Shown: one piece after another, positions 50,179-59,530 of the stretch
Layout of the letters: each line of letters opens with the position of its first letter
Position numbering within the stretch: position 1 is the first letter of the stretch
NCBI GenBank assembly: GCA_964432115.1
Contig: CAYSMC010000023.1
Span: 1-63,463 of the forward strand
Source of the DNA: JAAZKO01 sp964432115
Lineage (GTDB): Bacteria > Patescibacteriota > Microgenomatia > UBA1400 > PJMF01
DNA length: 63,463 nt
Direction: 5' to 3'
Notes under the pieces: model-generated
Told to the model about the DNA's origin: nothing
Seen by the model: only the letters and a program-made list of their open reading frames with translations
Database searches by the model: none
Made by a program: the position numbers and the translations under genes

Positions 50179-50805
50179 TTACCACTTAGAAAGCATGGCT
50201 TTCGGTGTTTTGATCAAGATGGCTAGATCTTGACGAATAGAACGATTTTTGGCGTAATTTGAATCAATTAAGGCCCTAGTTTTAAAAGGAATTTCATTGC
50301 GACCACCAGTTTGCCAGGGTCCAGTAATGCCAGGTTTAACAGAGAGAATATCCTGAACATATTTTTTAGTTTCTGGATATTTATTAGTTTGTTCTTTTAA
50401 TTCTTTTTTAACATAAGCTCGTGGTCCGACAATGCTCATTTCTCCACGAAAGACGTTAAATAGTTGAGGAAATTCATCAATAGTGAAAGCACGTAAAAAA
50501 CGACCTAAGCGGGTAATACGTGGATCGTCTTTGGCAGCGATTTTCCAATCATTATTTTTAAATTTATCCAGTAATTCATGATTTTTACGATGTAGGATTT
50601 CATCGGCGTTTTGAACCATGCTACGAAATTTAAATAAATCAAATTCTTGACCACCTTTGCCCACGCGACGATGAGAAAAAAAAATTGGTCGTCCAGAATC
50701 AATTAAAATTAAAAGGGGTACAATTACCCAAAATGGTAAAAACGCAATCAGCAATATAGTAGCCACTAGCAAATCTAACACACGTTTTTTAAATTCATAA
50801 TTCAT
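50179..50805 (-). CDS. undecaprenyl-phosphate sugar-1-phosphate transferase (monotopic)
   Basis: Starts glycan synthesis by transferring a sugar phosphate to undecaprenyl phosphate. The 208-residue protein is the catalytic half only, as in PglC, without the multi-helix N-terminal part of WbaP. One membrane-entering helix (about 9-35) is followed by PIFFSHRRVGKGGQEFDLFKFRSM (the conserved K-FRSM block), FTIDEFPQLFNVFRGEMSIVGPRA (catalytic Asp-Glu pair in DEFPQ) and VKPGITGPWQ. The sugar is not predictable. It is near the end of the glycan run and next to manC. Confidence 0.93.
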   Translation of the reverse strand: MNYEFKKRVLDLLVATILLIAFLPFWVIVPLLILIDSGRPIFFSHRRVGKGGQEFDLFKFRSMVQNADEILHRKNHELLDKFKNNDWKIAAKDDPRITRLGRFLRAFTIDEFPQLFNVFRGEMSIVGPRAYVKKELKEQTNKYPETKKYVQDILSVKPGITGPWQTGGRNEIPFKTRALIDSNYAKNRSIRQDLAILIKTPKAMLSKW

Positions 50806-50831
50806 AGTTAATTTTCAGTATATAGTTTTTG

Positions 50832-51935
50832 TTAAAGATATTCTTTTTTGCCCTCTTCTTTAAGTTGATTAACTAATTTTTTTACATCTTGGGCATTATT
50901 TTTGGGACAAATTAAAAGAACTTCCTTTGTGTCGACAATAATTAAATCTTTAACACCGTAAAGAGCAATCAAACGATGATTGCCATGAATTAAATTGGCG
51001 TGGGCTTTTTGGGTAATAATTTGTACGTTTTGATCTTCTCCAAGCACGACGTTGCCAGCATTATTTTTTTTACCCAATTGATAGACTACTTGCCAATCAC
51101 CTACATCATTCCAGCCAAAATCACCAGGGATTAACACTAAGTTATCTGCTTTTTCACTGATAGCATAATCAATGGAAATTGCTTCCGCCTCTTGATAGAT
51201 ATCTTTAATAGCTTGATGAAATTGTTCTGTCTTTAGTTTTTCCAAATGCTTAGTTAGTTGATGCATCTGGGGCATATGTTTGCTGAAGCTTTTTTGAATG
51301 GCTTTAGCTGACCAAACGTACATGTTAGCATTCCAAAAATAGCGACCGGTGGAAATAAAAGCAGCGGCCGTAGCCAATTTCGGTTTTTCAGTAAAACTAT
51401 CAACTTTAAATAAACTTAAATCTCGATCAAGTTTTTTAATTTCTTTACCGGCTTTAATATAGCCAAAAGCACTGGTTGGGTATGTGGGAGTAATACCAAC
51501 GGTGATCAGATACTGATGTTTTTCAGCCGTCATGACTGCTTTATTCATCACTCGATCAAATTCATCCAGATTAGTGACAATGTGATCTGAAGCAGCGTTA
51601 ATGATCACAGCATTTTTATCCTTGCTTTTAGCATAAAGAGCACCAACTAACATAGCTAAAGCTGTGTCTTTTTTGCTAGGTTCAGCAATAATGTTTTCTT
51701 TAATGACTTGGGGTAATTGTTTGCTGACTTCTTTAACATATTTCTTATTAGTTACCACGATTACATTTGACCAATCAACCAAGCGATTAATGCGCTCAGC
51801 CGCAATTTGCATCATGCTTTGACTACCCGTTAATTTAAGAAATTGTTTGGGAAAATTATCTCGAGATTTTGGCCAAAGTCTGGTACCGCCACCACCAGCT
51901 AACAAAACGGCGTACAGGTGTTTATTGTTGTTCAT
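50832..51935 (-). CDS. manC: mannose-1-phosphate guanylyltransferase
   Basis: Makes GDP-mannose from GTP and mannose-1-phosphate for glycan synthesis. The 367-residue protein starts LLAGGGGTRLWPKSRDNFPKQFLKL, the nucleotide-binding signature of the ManC type. SAFGYIKAGKEI and FTEKPKLATA are the sugar-binding segments; WNANMYVW is also conserved. The C-terminal phosphomannose isomerase domain of bifunctional enzymes is missing. It overlaps the preceding GT4 gene by 14 nt. The presence of this gene suggests that the operon glycan contains mannose or a GDP-mannose derivative. Confidence 0.93.
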   Translation of the reverse strand: MNNNKHLYAVLLAGGGGTRLWPKSRDNFPKQFLKLTGSQSMMQIAAERINRLVDWSNVIVVTNKKYVKEVSKQLPQVIKENIIAEPSKKDTALAMLVGALYAKSKDKNAVIINAASDHIVTNLDEFDRVMNKAVMTAEKHQYLITVGITPTYPTSAFGYIKAGKEIKKLDRDLSLFKVDSFTEKPKLATAAAFISTGRYFWNANMYVWSAKAIQKSFSKHMPQMHQLTKHLEKLKTEQFHQAIKDIYQEAEAISIDYAISEKADNLVLIPGDFGWNDVGDWQVVYQLGKKNNAGNVVLGEDQNVQIITQKAHANLIHGNHRLIALYGVKDLIIVDTKEVLLICPKNNAQDVKKLVNQLKEEGKKEYL

Positions 51936-53142
51936 TAAATTTCTTTCTATATGCAGCTTCTAATTGTCGATTAAATCTTCTTAAAAAATGACTAGTATCA
52001 TATTTTATAGCGTTTTTAGTTAAAATTTCCAGGTCAAAATCTTTACTTTCTAAAACTTCCATTTTTTGACAGAGTTCTGTGACATATTGCTCGCTGTGTT
52101 CTTCGCGCATAATTTCGGGATAATTTAAGTGTAAAGCATGTTGTCCATCGATCAGCAACTCACTGGCTCCTGAATGTTGATGAATAATGACTGGCAAAGC
52201 ATGAAGGTTAGCTTCGAGTGCTACAATCCCAAAATCATCAATACCGGGCATTAATAAAGCTCGAGCATTAGCATAAAGTTGACTGAGCTGGGTGTCGCTA
52301 ACCTGTTTTTGGAAAATAATTTGTTTAAAATTAGCGGTTTTTTGATTTTTTGCTAATAACAAATCATGACTAAGTTTCTTGAGCTGTCGATATTTGGGGC
52401 CGTCACCAACAATAATTAATTGTCGATCTAGTTTAACGCAAGCTCTAATAGCTAAATCAATATTTTTATAAGGTATCAATCGACTAACCATTAAATAATA
52501 AGCCTGTCTGTTTTGAACTTTAATTGGCTGAGCGGCTAAAAGAGACTGAAAAGCTTTAACATCAACGGGTGGGTAGATAACGGGGTGATTATCTAAATGA
52601 TAATATTTTTGGATGCGTTTTGCTACATTTTGGGAGATGGGTACGATTAAGTCTGGTCGATGAATGGCTAAATGATCCCATTTTTTTAAGTAATTGAGGG
52701 CTTTTTTAGCTAATGATCTGATGATTGGCCAGTTTAAAATAGGAGTTTTTTGCCAGTAGTTTGTTTGGTAGTGATAAAGGTAGCGTGGCGGAGTTAACAA
52801 ATATGAGAGATGTAATTGATCACTTCGAGTAATTACTCCTTTGGCTTCGGCACTGCTGACAGAGATAATAATTTCATACTTTTTTAAATCTAGAGTTTCA
52901 AAAGCCAAAGGCATGAAAACAGCTAACAAACGATGAAGGTGTTTAGCAAATGGAATTTTTTGCAAAAAACTGGTTTTAACGGTAAAAACTTTGGCCCAGG
53001 GTGCTTTTCTAGGAGAATAAACAGAAGTAAATAGATCAGCTTTGGGATAAAGTTGATGTAGGGCGAGTAACACTTTTTCTGCTCCACCAAATTGAGTGTT
53101 GACTCGATCGTAAACGATAGCAATGTGGTGAGTATTTAACAT
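51922..53142 (-). CDS. glycosyltransferase family 4
   Basis: GT-B enzyme of 406 residues from the ATG at 53142; an in-frame upstream start at 53205 would overlap the previous gene by 70 nt. The N-terminal domain starts HIAIVYDRVNTQFGGAEKVLLALHQLYP. The C-terminal domain has YYLMVSRLIPYKNIDLAIRA (about 224-243) and DDFGIVALEANLHALPVIIH, in place of the usual E-x7-E motif. It resembles mannosyltransferases of the WbaZ type, and manC is the next gene, so GDP-mannose is a plausible donor (inference). Confidence 0.88.
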   Translation of the reverse strand: MLNTHHIAIVYDRVNTQFGGAEKVLLALHQLYPKADLFTSVYSPRKAPWAKVFTVKTSFLQKIPFAKHLHRLLAVFMPLAFETLDLKKYEIIISVSSAEAKGVITRSDQLHLSYLLTPPRYLYHYQTNYWQKTPILNWPIIRSLAKKALNYLKKWDHLAIHRPDLIVPISQNVAKRIQKYYHLDNHPVIYPPVDVKAFQSLLAAQPIKVQNRQAYYLMVSRLIPYKNIDLAIRACVKLDRQLIIVGDGPKYRQLKKLSHDLLLAKNQKTANFKQIIFQKQVSDTQLSQLYANARALLMPGIDDFGIVALEANLHALPVIIHQHSGASELLIDGQHALHLNYPEIMREEHSEQYVTELCQKMEVLESKDFDLEILTKNAIKYDTSHFLRRFNRQLEAAYRKKFNEQQ

Positions 53143-54314
53143 AATTGCTTTGATTTGAGAATCGTCAGATAGACTCGACAGCTTAACTCGGCCAGATCTT
53201 GCCACTGATATTTTTTGGCAAAATCTAAATTATTTTGAATAATCTGTTCGCGTTTACTGAACTCAAGTTTTTCTAAGGCAGTAAGAAAGCTCTGACTTTC
53301 TTTAGGGTTAAAATAAAAAGCTTGATCTTGATAAATTTCATGAAAAATGGGAATATCACTAGCCAGTACCGCTGTGCCGCTTGCCATCGCTTCAATGCCA
53401 GTTAAACCAAAACCTTCTGATAGTGAGGGCTGAACTAAAGCCATTGATTCTTGATAAAGTTTGATGAGTTTTGAATCTGGGACATAGCCTAAAAATTTAA
53501 CTTGACGTTTAACTTTATAACGAGCCACCATTTTACGCACTTGGGTTTGAAAAACATTGCGCGAACCAACGACTAATAATTGATATTTAGGCAATTTTTT
53601 TAAAGCTTTAATCACTAAAATAATATTTTTGTGTGGATAAAGCGAGCCAGTATAAATCAGTTGTTTTTTAATTCTTTTTTTAGCTAAGACTTTGGACGAG
53701 ACCAAGTTTAAATTCTTCTGATAAGTTTCGGCAATACCTTCCTTAGTGACAACAATTTTATCTTGAACATGACGATAATATTTAGTAACAGTGTTTTTAA
53801 TAGTTTGAGCAGGCACTAAAATAAATTTAGCTTGTGCGATAGCTTGTTTAACTACAATTAAATAGGCTAGATATTTAGCATAATAAGCTATTGGCTTGAG
53901 GGTAGTGACTTGCATGCCCTTTTGCTGGTGCCACAGCAAATCATGAATGGTAATTACCAAATTTTGTCGATAAAAAATAGGGATATTAAAATGAGGAACA
54001 TGTAAAAGATCAAGTTTGGCTCGACGATAAATTTTTGGCAAACATAATTGTTCTTTCAAACTGTAATGACGAATATCAATTAATTGAATACTAATATGAT
54101 ATTTTTTGGCTTTTTGGTAAAAATCTTGACCCAAAACAGCTTTAGCTTGATTTAAATTTCTAAAAAATAAGACTAAGTGAAACAAATTTTTTTCTTGGTT
54201 GATTTTGATTGTTTCTCTCACTAAATTTTCACAATAACGACCAATTCCAGCGTGTTCACTGCCAGACAGGCGACAATCAATACCTAAACGATATCTTTTT
54301 TTCTTGTTTATCAT
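53136..54314 (-). CDS. glycosyltransferase family 4
   Basis: GT-B enzyme of 392 residues. The start is RLGIDCRLSGSEHAGIGRYCENLV, with the GIGRY segment typical of many GT4 mannosyltransferases. The C-terminal domain has YTGSLYPHKNIILVIKAL (about 217-234) and a full E-x7-E motif in PSLSEGFGLTGIEAMASGTAV. It lies 2 nt after a GT2 gene and overlaps the next GT4 by 7 nt. Its specific sugar cannot be told from sequence. Confidence 0.9.
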   Translation of the reverse strand: MINKKKRYRLGIDCRLSGSEHAGIGRYCENLVRETIKINQEKNLFHLVLFFRNLNQAKAVLGQDFYQKAKKYHISIQLIDIRHYSLKEQLCLPKIYRRAKLDLLHVPHFNIPIFYRQNLVITIHDLLWHQQKGMQVTTLKPIAYYAKYLAYLIVVKQAIAQAKFILVPAQTIKNTVTKYYRHVQDKIVVTKEGIAETYQKNLNLVSSKVLAKKRIKKQLIYTGSLYPHKNIILVIKALKKLPKYQLLVVGSRNVFQTQVRKMVARYKVKRQVKFLGYVPDSKLIKLYQESMALVQPSLSEGFGLTGIEAMASGTAVLASDIPIFHEIYQDQAFYFNPKESQSFLTALEKLEFSKREQIIQNNLDFAKKYQWQDLAELSCRVYLTILKSKQLC

Positions 54315-54316
54315 AA

Positions 54317-55195
54317 TTAGCGACCATCTCTTTTAACAAAAATATAAGAGCGAATGATGCGTCGTAGGAAATTTGGATATTTGGGACCATAATATTTATC
54401 ATAATAAGTGAGCATGGCGTCGTAAAAAAAGCTATTGGTTTTTTTAGCCGTTTTTTTATTAACACTTTTAATGCCAGATTTATATTTGTGATGAATAATA
54501 GTAACTTGAGGATAAAAAATCACCTGATAATTAGCATCACGAAAACGCCGACACCAATCTAAATCTTCACCATACATAAAGAAGTTTTCGTCTAATAAAC
54601 CTACTTTTTTAATCGCACTTTGCTTAACCATCATGGCTGCTCCGGAAATGGCGTCGACTTGATGAATTTGATCTAAGTTTAAATGGCCCAAGTGATATTG
54701 AGCAAAGAATTTATTTTTTGGAAACAATTTTTCCAAACCAACAAAATAAGTAAAAGCTGCCCAAGGATGTGGTTCTCCCCGATGACTAGCCGGATCCAAT
54801 TGACCATTGCTTAATTCTAAACGAGGACCAACGACAGCCACTTGACGATTTTTATCTAAATAATCAATTAAAATATCCAGGCTACTTTTACCTGCCAAGA
54901 ATTCAGTATCGCTGTTTAACAACATTACATAACGAGCTTGAGTCTGACGCAGTGCCACATTGTTGCCAAAAGCAAAACCACCATTGTGCCCAGATTGCAA
55001 AACTGTCACCCATTGAAAGTTTTTTTTTAGAAAATTAACACTGTCATCTTGACTATCATTGTCGACCACAACAACTTCTACTTTGTATTTGCTGTGTTTA
55101 AGATAGTGTTTGTCTATAGTTGGTAATAACTTTTTTAACCAAAACAAACCATTGTAGTTGAGAATAATAATGCTTAAATCTAATTTTTTTGCCAT
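54317..55195 (-). CDS. glycosyltransferase family 2 (rhamnosyltransferase-like)
   Basis: GT-A enzyme of 292 residues. It has LSIIILNYNGLFWLKKLLP (about 6-24), VVVVDNDSQDDSVNFL, the metal-site motif MLLNSDTEFL (about 91-100) and the acceptor-site FFMYGEDLDWCRRFRDANYQV. This set fits the wbbL-like rhamnosyltransferase group, though the sugar is uncertain. It is 3 nt from its neighbours on each side in a tightly packed run. Confidence 0.9.
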   Translation of the reverse strand: MAKKLDLSIIILNYNGLFWLKKLLPTIDKHYLKHSKYKVEVVVVDNDSQDDSVNFLKKNFQWVTVLQSGHNGGFAFGNNVALRQTQARYVMLLNSDTEFLAGKSSLDILIDYLDKNRQVAVVGPRLELSNGQLDPASHRGEPHPWAAFTYFVGLEKLFPKNKFFAQYHLGHLNLDQIHQVDAISGAAMMVKQSAIKKVGLLDENFFMYGEDLDWCRRFRDANYQVIFYPQVTIIHHKYKSGIKSVNKKTAKKTNSFFYDAMLTYYDKYYGPKYPNFLRRIIRSYIFVKRDGR

Positions 55196-55198
55196 AAC

Positions 55199-56398
55199 TT
55201 ACTTTTTTATTTTACCGATTTTCTGGTAAATAGCATCGAGTTTTTGAGAAATCATTTGCCAATCATAATGATCTTGAACAAATTGTTTACCATTGTTAGA
55301 AAGTTTTTTCCACAATTTTTGATCAGTTAAAACTTTGATTGTTAACTTAGCTAATTCTTGAGCATCATTACTGATTAAGACATGTTGGCCGTTTTTCACG
55401 TCCAAGCCTTCGACTGCAATTTTACTGGCTACCACTGGAGTAGAACAAGCCATTGCTTCTAAAATTTTATAACGAGTGCCTTTACCACTAAAAACAGGAG
55501 CTAGCAAGAGGTCAGCACTTTTAAAAGCATAACGAATGTCATCAATCTGACCAGCAACATCAATGTTTGGATCATTGATGCCATAATTAAGTACTTTTTG
55601 ACTAGGAGCATTACCGACAATTTTTAAACGAACTGTTTTTAATTGTTGTTTGACTAAGGGCCAGATTTTTTCAACTAAAAATTCCACAGCTTCTCGATTG
55701 GGTAACCATTTAAAAGTGCCAACAGACAAGATAGTGGGGATAGGAGCTTTTTGACGAGGGATTTGATCAAACCACTTATTATCTACACCATTAGCTACCA
55801 CCGCAATTTTATCTTCTCTACCCAACTCTTTGGCAATAAATTTTTTATCTTCACTGCTCATCACAATTAATTGATCAGCTTCTTGCCAATAATGTTTTTC
55901 CCAACTGCGAATTTTATTGACATCAATGTTGAGAATTGGTCGCAGAAAAGCTGGTGCTTTGTTGGCGTAATTTTCATAACCTAGATATTCAATAGTTTGT
56001 TCAACTAAAATACTAGGGATTTTAAGATCAGGTAAGTGGGACATCATGTAAAAAGTTTCAGCATGAATTAGATCATAATCGCTATTGGCCAATTCTTCTT
56101 TAATGGCACCGGTGACTGTCAACGATTGGTTGCGAATGACCAAAAATGGATAGGAAGAAAAGGCAGTTTTGAGAATATTTTTGACCGTAAAGGGTTTACG
56201 ACTCCGTTTAAAAACTCGCACCTGATGGCAATATTTTTCCAATTCACCAATATAGGCTTTTTCGCTCTCATCTTTGATTAGGGCAAAAAGAGTAATTTGG
56301 TGTTTTTTGGCTAGTTTTTTTAAGAGATTGTAAGTGCGAATTTGTCCACCAGATAAGAGTGGATAAGGCAAATAAGGGGTTAACATTAAAATTTTCAT
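55199..56398 (-). CDS. glycosyltransferase family 4
   Basis: GT-B enzyme of 399 residues. It starts MKILMLTPYLPYPLLSGGQIRTYNLLKKLAKKH, a usual GT4 opening with the Gly-rich donor/acceptor loop. The C-terminal domain has PTILSVGTFKWLPNREAVEFL (about 221-241) and the segment VFSGKGTRYKILEAMACSTPVVAS, where Lys and Glu of the donor-binding region are kept. It follows the GT39-type gene after 12 nt. Confidence 0.9.
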   Translation of the reverse strand: MKILMLTPYLPYPLLSGGQIRTYNLLKKLAKKHQITLFALIKDESEKAYIGELEKYCHQVRVFKRSRKPFTVKNILKTAFSSYPFLVIRNQSLTVTGAIKEELANSDYDLIHAETFYMMSHLPDLKIPSILVEQTIEYLGYENYANKAPAFLRPILNIDVNKIRSWEKHYWQEADQLIVMSSEDKKFIAKELGREDKIAVVANGVDNKWFDQIPRQKAPIPTILSVGTFKWLPNREAVEFLVEKIWPLVKQQLKTVRLKIVGNAPSQKVLNYGINDPNIDVAGQIDDIRYAFKSADLLLAPVFSGKGTRYKILEAMACSTPVVASKIAVEGLDVKNGQHVLISNDAQELAKLTIKVLTDQKLWKKLSNNGKQFVQDHYDWQMISQKLDAIYQKIGKIKK

Positions 56399-56410
56399 GA
56401 TCTGTTTCTT

Positions 56411-57904
56411 TTATGGTTGATCTTTTTTCTTAGTCAAATCTAGAATTAAGTAGCGCTCACCTGCCTCTAAAGTCTGATACTGTTCGGCTAAAGATCGGCG
56501 TTCTTTATCATCGTTAATACTCACATAGATTGTAGCACCGCTAGCAATTTTTTCTTCGATAGCAAAACCCAGTGGCCAACCACGCCGATTGGTTTGAAAC
56601 AAAAAAGCAGTGTCACCCATAGCCGGCGCGATAACTAACGCATCTTGGCTAGTGAGGCGATCAATAGCTTGTCCAGCCTCCAGATATTCCCAGGTATTAA
56701 CATTAAAAAAACCCATAATTTGTTGAGCCGATAATAATATACTACTGGAAAGAATCAGGGCCACCACCACACTGCCAATCACAGCTTTCTTAAATTTGTG
56801 TCTAAGCATCAAGCTACCTCTAGCTAAACTAATAGCTACGATCGGAATTACTAAGTTTTGATAATAATCATGTTGAATATTGCCACTAGCTAAGACAATA
56901 AAATAAAGAATGATTCCCAACCACCAGGCAGCATAAATAAAATCATGTTTGCGGACCCGGAAAGTATTAGCTATTAATAAAATAATGCCAGTAAAACCTA
57001 AAAAAAGCTTAGTTAAACGTTCATAAAACAGCCACCGCCACCAAGCTGGTCGTAGGCGGATGTTGTTTTTATTAAATAACCAGTCAGACACAGGAATGCC
57101 CTCTGGAAAATTAGTAATCCAGTGTCGCCACAGAAGCAGTGGCAAAAAAGCCATAATTGGAAAAAGATAAAAAGCAATCTGTTGAAAAATTTTTCTGTCT
57201 AAATAATACCAAGCAATTGCTAAATACACTGGAGCTAGAAAAGCTATAAAAGGTTTGAGTAAAGCAGCTAAAGCTAGACTCAACAGAGCAATTAGATAAT
57301 GAAGCCAGGTAAATTTTTGAGGGCCATGTTTTTTTCGACTCTGAGATTGACAAAATTCAGCCCATTGCCAAATAGATAGCAAACTAAAAGCCAGCATAAA
57401 CGGCTCGGGTAAAATCGTACGCCCATAATAAACGGCATAAGGTAAAACGGCGTAAATGAAAGCAGCAAGAAGCGCCAGAGATTGAGTATCGATTAGTTTA
57501 ATCAAACGATAAAGAGCATAAATAGCCAAGAGTGAGGCTACGATCGAAAATAGACGACTAACAATCACCAAATCAAAATTACAGCCCAAAGTTTGACTAA
57601 GACGCAAAAACCCTGCAATTAAACCGTTGATAATAGGGAATTCGACCATCCGGTAGCCTTCAGGATTAGCTAAGCCCGATTGAATATCGGATAAATCATG
57701 ATATTTAGGATGCAATAAATCAATCTGGTCAGCTTTTAAATATTCCCTGGTCACCGAAGCGGTATCGGCTTGACGGAAACTATGCCAATCTAAGAGTGGA
57801 TAATGAATACGATAAAGGCGTAGCACAAAGGCAAGTAAAAGAATGGCAACAATTAACCAGCTATTTTTTACTTTGGACTTTGTTTTTTTGGCTTTTTTGC
57901 TCAT
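56411..57904 (-). CDS. glycosyltransferase family 39-like membrane protein
   Basis: A 497-residue integral membrane protein with about 10-11 helices and a small C-terminal extracytoplasmic domain (about 415-497). The first loop holds the acidic motif region YPLLDWHSFRQADTASVTREYL (about 34-55), typical of ArnT/PMT-type GT-C enzymes that use polyprenyl-phosphate sugars. The loop GRTILPEPFMLAFSL carries another acidic residue near the membrane. It may add a sugar to the glycan or to a protein outside the cell. It overlaps the upstream O-antigen-ligase-like gene by 44 nt. Confidence 0.85.
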   Translation of the reverse strand: MSKKAKKTKSKVKNSWLIVAILLLAFVLRLYRIHYPLLDWHSFRQADTASVTREYLKADQIDLLHPKYHDLSDIQSGLANPEGYRMVEFPIINGLIAGFLRLSQTLGCNFDLVIVSRLFSIVASLLAIYALYRLIKLIDTQSLALLAAFIYAVLPYAVYYGRTILPEPFMLAFSLLSIWQWAEFCQSQSRKKHGPQKFTWLHYLIALLSLALAALLKPFIAFLAPVYLAIAWYYLDRKIFQQIAFYLFPIMAFLPLLLWRHWITNFPEGIPVSDWLFNKNNIRLRPAWWRWLFYERLTKLFLGFTGIILLIANTFRVRKHDFIYAAWWLGIILYFIVLASGNIQHDYYQNLVIPIVAISLARGSLMLRHKFKKAVIGSVVVALILSSSILLSAQQIMGFFNVNTWEYLEAGQAIDRLTSQDALVIAPAMGDTAFLFQTNRRGWPLGFAIEEKIASGATIYVSINDDKERRSLAEQYQTLEAGERYLILDLTKKKDQP

Positions 57905-59528
57905 GATTTTTTTGATAATTTATGGCTAAGATGGCTCCGGCCAGAGCCCAATAGGTAAAAGCGATTTTGGAAGAGGCGAAAACGTCAATATATAAGGCAT
58001 TGACCAACAATCCAATACTGGCTGCCATGAAAGCTAAATTCAAACTTTTTAACCAAGGACTAGCTTTTTTATTTTGCTTAATTTGGTAAAAAATTACCCA
58101 AAAAATTCCATAAAAAGTAATGAAACCCAATAAACCTGTTTCACCCAAGGTGCGCAGAAAATTATTATCAGTGCTTTCAGCTTCGGTGAATTGGTAAAAT
58201 TCTTGTTTATTGAGGGTGGCATAAGCACTGCCCAACAACGGATTGGTCATAAAACCAGCAATTGCATTGGGCCAGAGCTCATCTAAGCGAATGGCGAGTG
58301 ATAAACCATATTTCATGGCATTAGGTGACCAAGTACGTTCTTTTTCTACTATCACTACATTGCCAGCATTGTCTTCTTCTAAAACTTGATCTGGAATATC
58401 TTCATAAACATCGACTGGTCGAGTGCTGATTGGTTGCTCATCGGTTCTAGTTAAAGTGTTTTCGTCTACGGCAATGCCGTTATCGGGAGGATTGCCACGA
58501 GTTTTAATCCACACAGCTACATTCTCATATTTTTCTTCCAACACTTGCAGTTGTTTTTCGCTAAATTTTACACTGTCTTCATACGCCGTATAAGCTTCTG
58601 GATAGGCGCGCAAAATTTGTAAAAAACGATCTTGCATATCACCACCAAAAACAAAAATCATAAGCACGATTAAAACAGAAAAGCTTGTACCTCGCCGAAA
58701 AATGTCCCATAAACGTTTGACCAATAGTGGTTCTTGCCAAGCCAAAAGAATAATGGCGACCAAAATAGCTAAAAGATAAGCGGCAAAAGAAGTACGGGAA
58801 GCAGAAACAAGCAATAACCATAAGCCAATAAAATGAAGGATTTTGAAAATAATACGACCGGCTCGTTGTTGACTTTTAATGCCTAAGACATAAAAAATTG
58901 GTAACAACAATACCAAAAATCCGGCCAAATCATAGTGACCAGCAAAAGTGGATTGCACTCGAGCATGTTCGGTTAGATAAAGTACCATGCCCTTACTAAA
59001 TTCACGATTCATGGTAGAAAACACTGGCCAATAATGATATTTTTGGCCATAACCATAAATACTCACCAGCACCAAAGTCAATGCCAAGGTATAAATGACC
59101 AGTTTCAAATCCTTTTCCGATTTAATATTGGAGTAAAGAATAAAAAGTAAAGAAAAATATTCGATATAGCGCAATAAATGTAAAAATGACTTAGCAAAGT
59201 GAAGGGTTTCTAGTGGAATAGTGCGAATAATAAATAAGCCAGAAATAATTGATAAAAAAGCTACTATTAAATAAGCAAAAATCCATTTAGTCACTGGATT
59301 TTGCCAAGTGATTTTTTTTCGCCAGACTTGAATTAAGTAAAAAAGGGTCACTAGTCCAACAAAAATATCTTCTAATCGAACACGAACAATATAGCCAGGA
59401 ATAGCCTCAAACAATGGTATTTTGGGATAAAGAGGAATAAAGATTAATAAAAATAATGAAGCAAAAAGTAACAGGCGCTGATCAATAAAATTTGCTAGTT
59501 TCTGAGCCAGTGTTGGTTTTTTTGCCAT
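57861..59528 (-). CDS. O-antigen ligase/polymerase family membrane protein
   Basis: A 555-residue membrane protein from the ATG at 59528, with about 11 helices. A very large extracytoplasmic loop (about 300-440) is rich in acidic and polar residues and replaces the normal short loop of the Wzy/ligase family. The segment SRTSFAAYLLAILVAIILLAW and the helix order fit the O-antigen ligase family. It could polymerise or ligate the glycan made by the cluster. A second, smaller protein of this kind is at 21655. Confidence 0.8.
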   Translation of the reverse strand: MAKKPTLAQKLANFIDQRLLLFASLFLLIFIPLYPKIPLFEAIPGYIVRVRLEDIFVGLVTLFYLIQVWRKKITWQNPVTKWIFAYLIVAFLSIISGLFIIRTIPLETLHFAKSFLHLLRYIEYFSLLFILYSNIKSEKDLKLVIYTLALTLVLVSIYGYGQKYHYWPVFSTMNREFSKGMVLYLTEHARVQSTFAGHYDLAGFLVLLLPIFYVLGIKSQQRAGRIIFKILHFIGLWLLLVSASRTSFAAYLLAILVAIILLAWQEPLLVKRLWDIFRRGTSFSVLIVLMIFVFGGDMQDRFLQILRAYPEAYTAYEDSVKFSEKQLQVLEEKYENVAVWIKTRGNPPDNGIAVDENTLTRTDEQPISTRPVDVYEDIPDQVLEEDNAGNVVIVEKERTWSPNAMKYGLSLAIRLDELWPNAIAGFMTNPLLGSAYATLNKQEFYQFTEAESTDNNFLRTLGETGLLGFITFYGIFWVIFYQIKQNKKASPWLKSLNLAFMAASIGLLVNALYIDVFASSKIAFTYWALAGAILAINYQKNHEQKSQKNKVQSKK

Positions 59529-59530
59529 AA

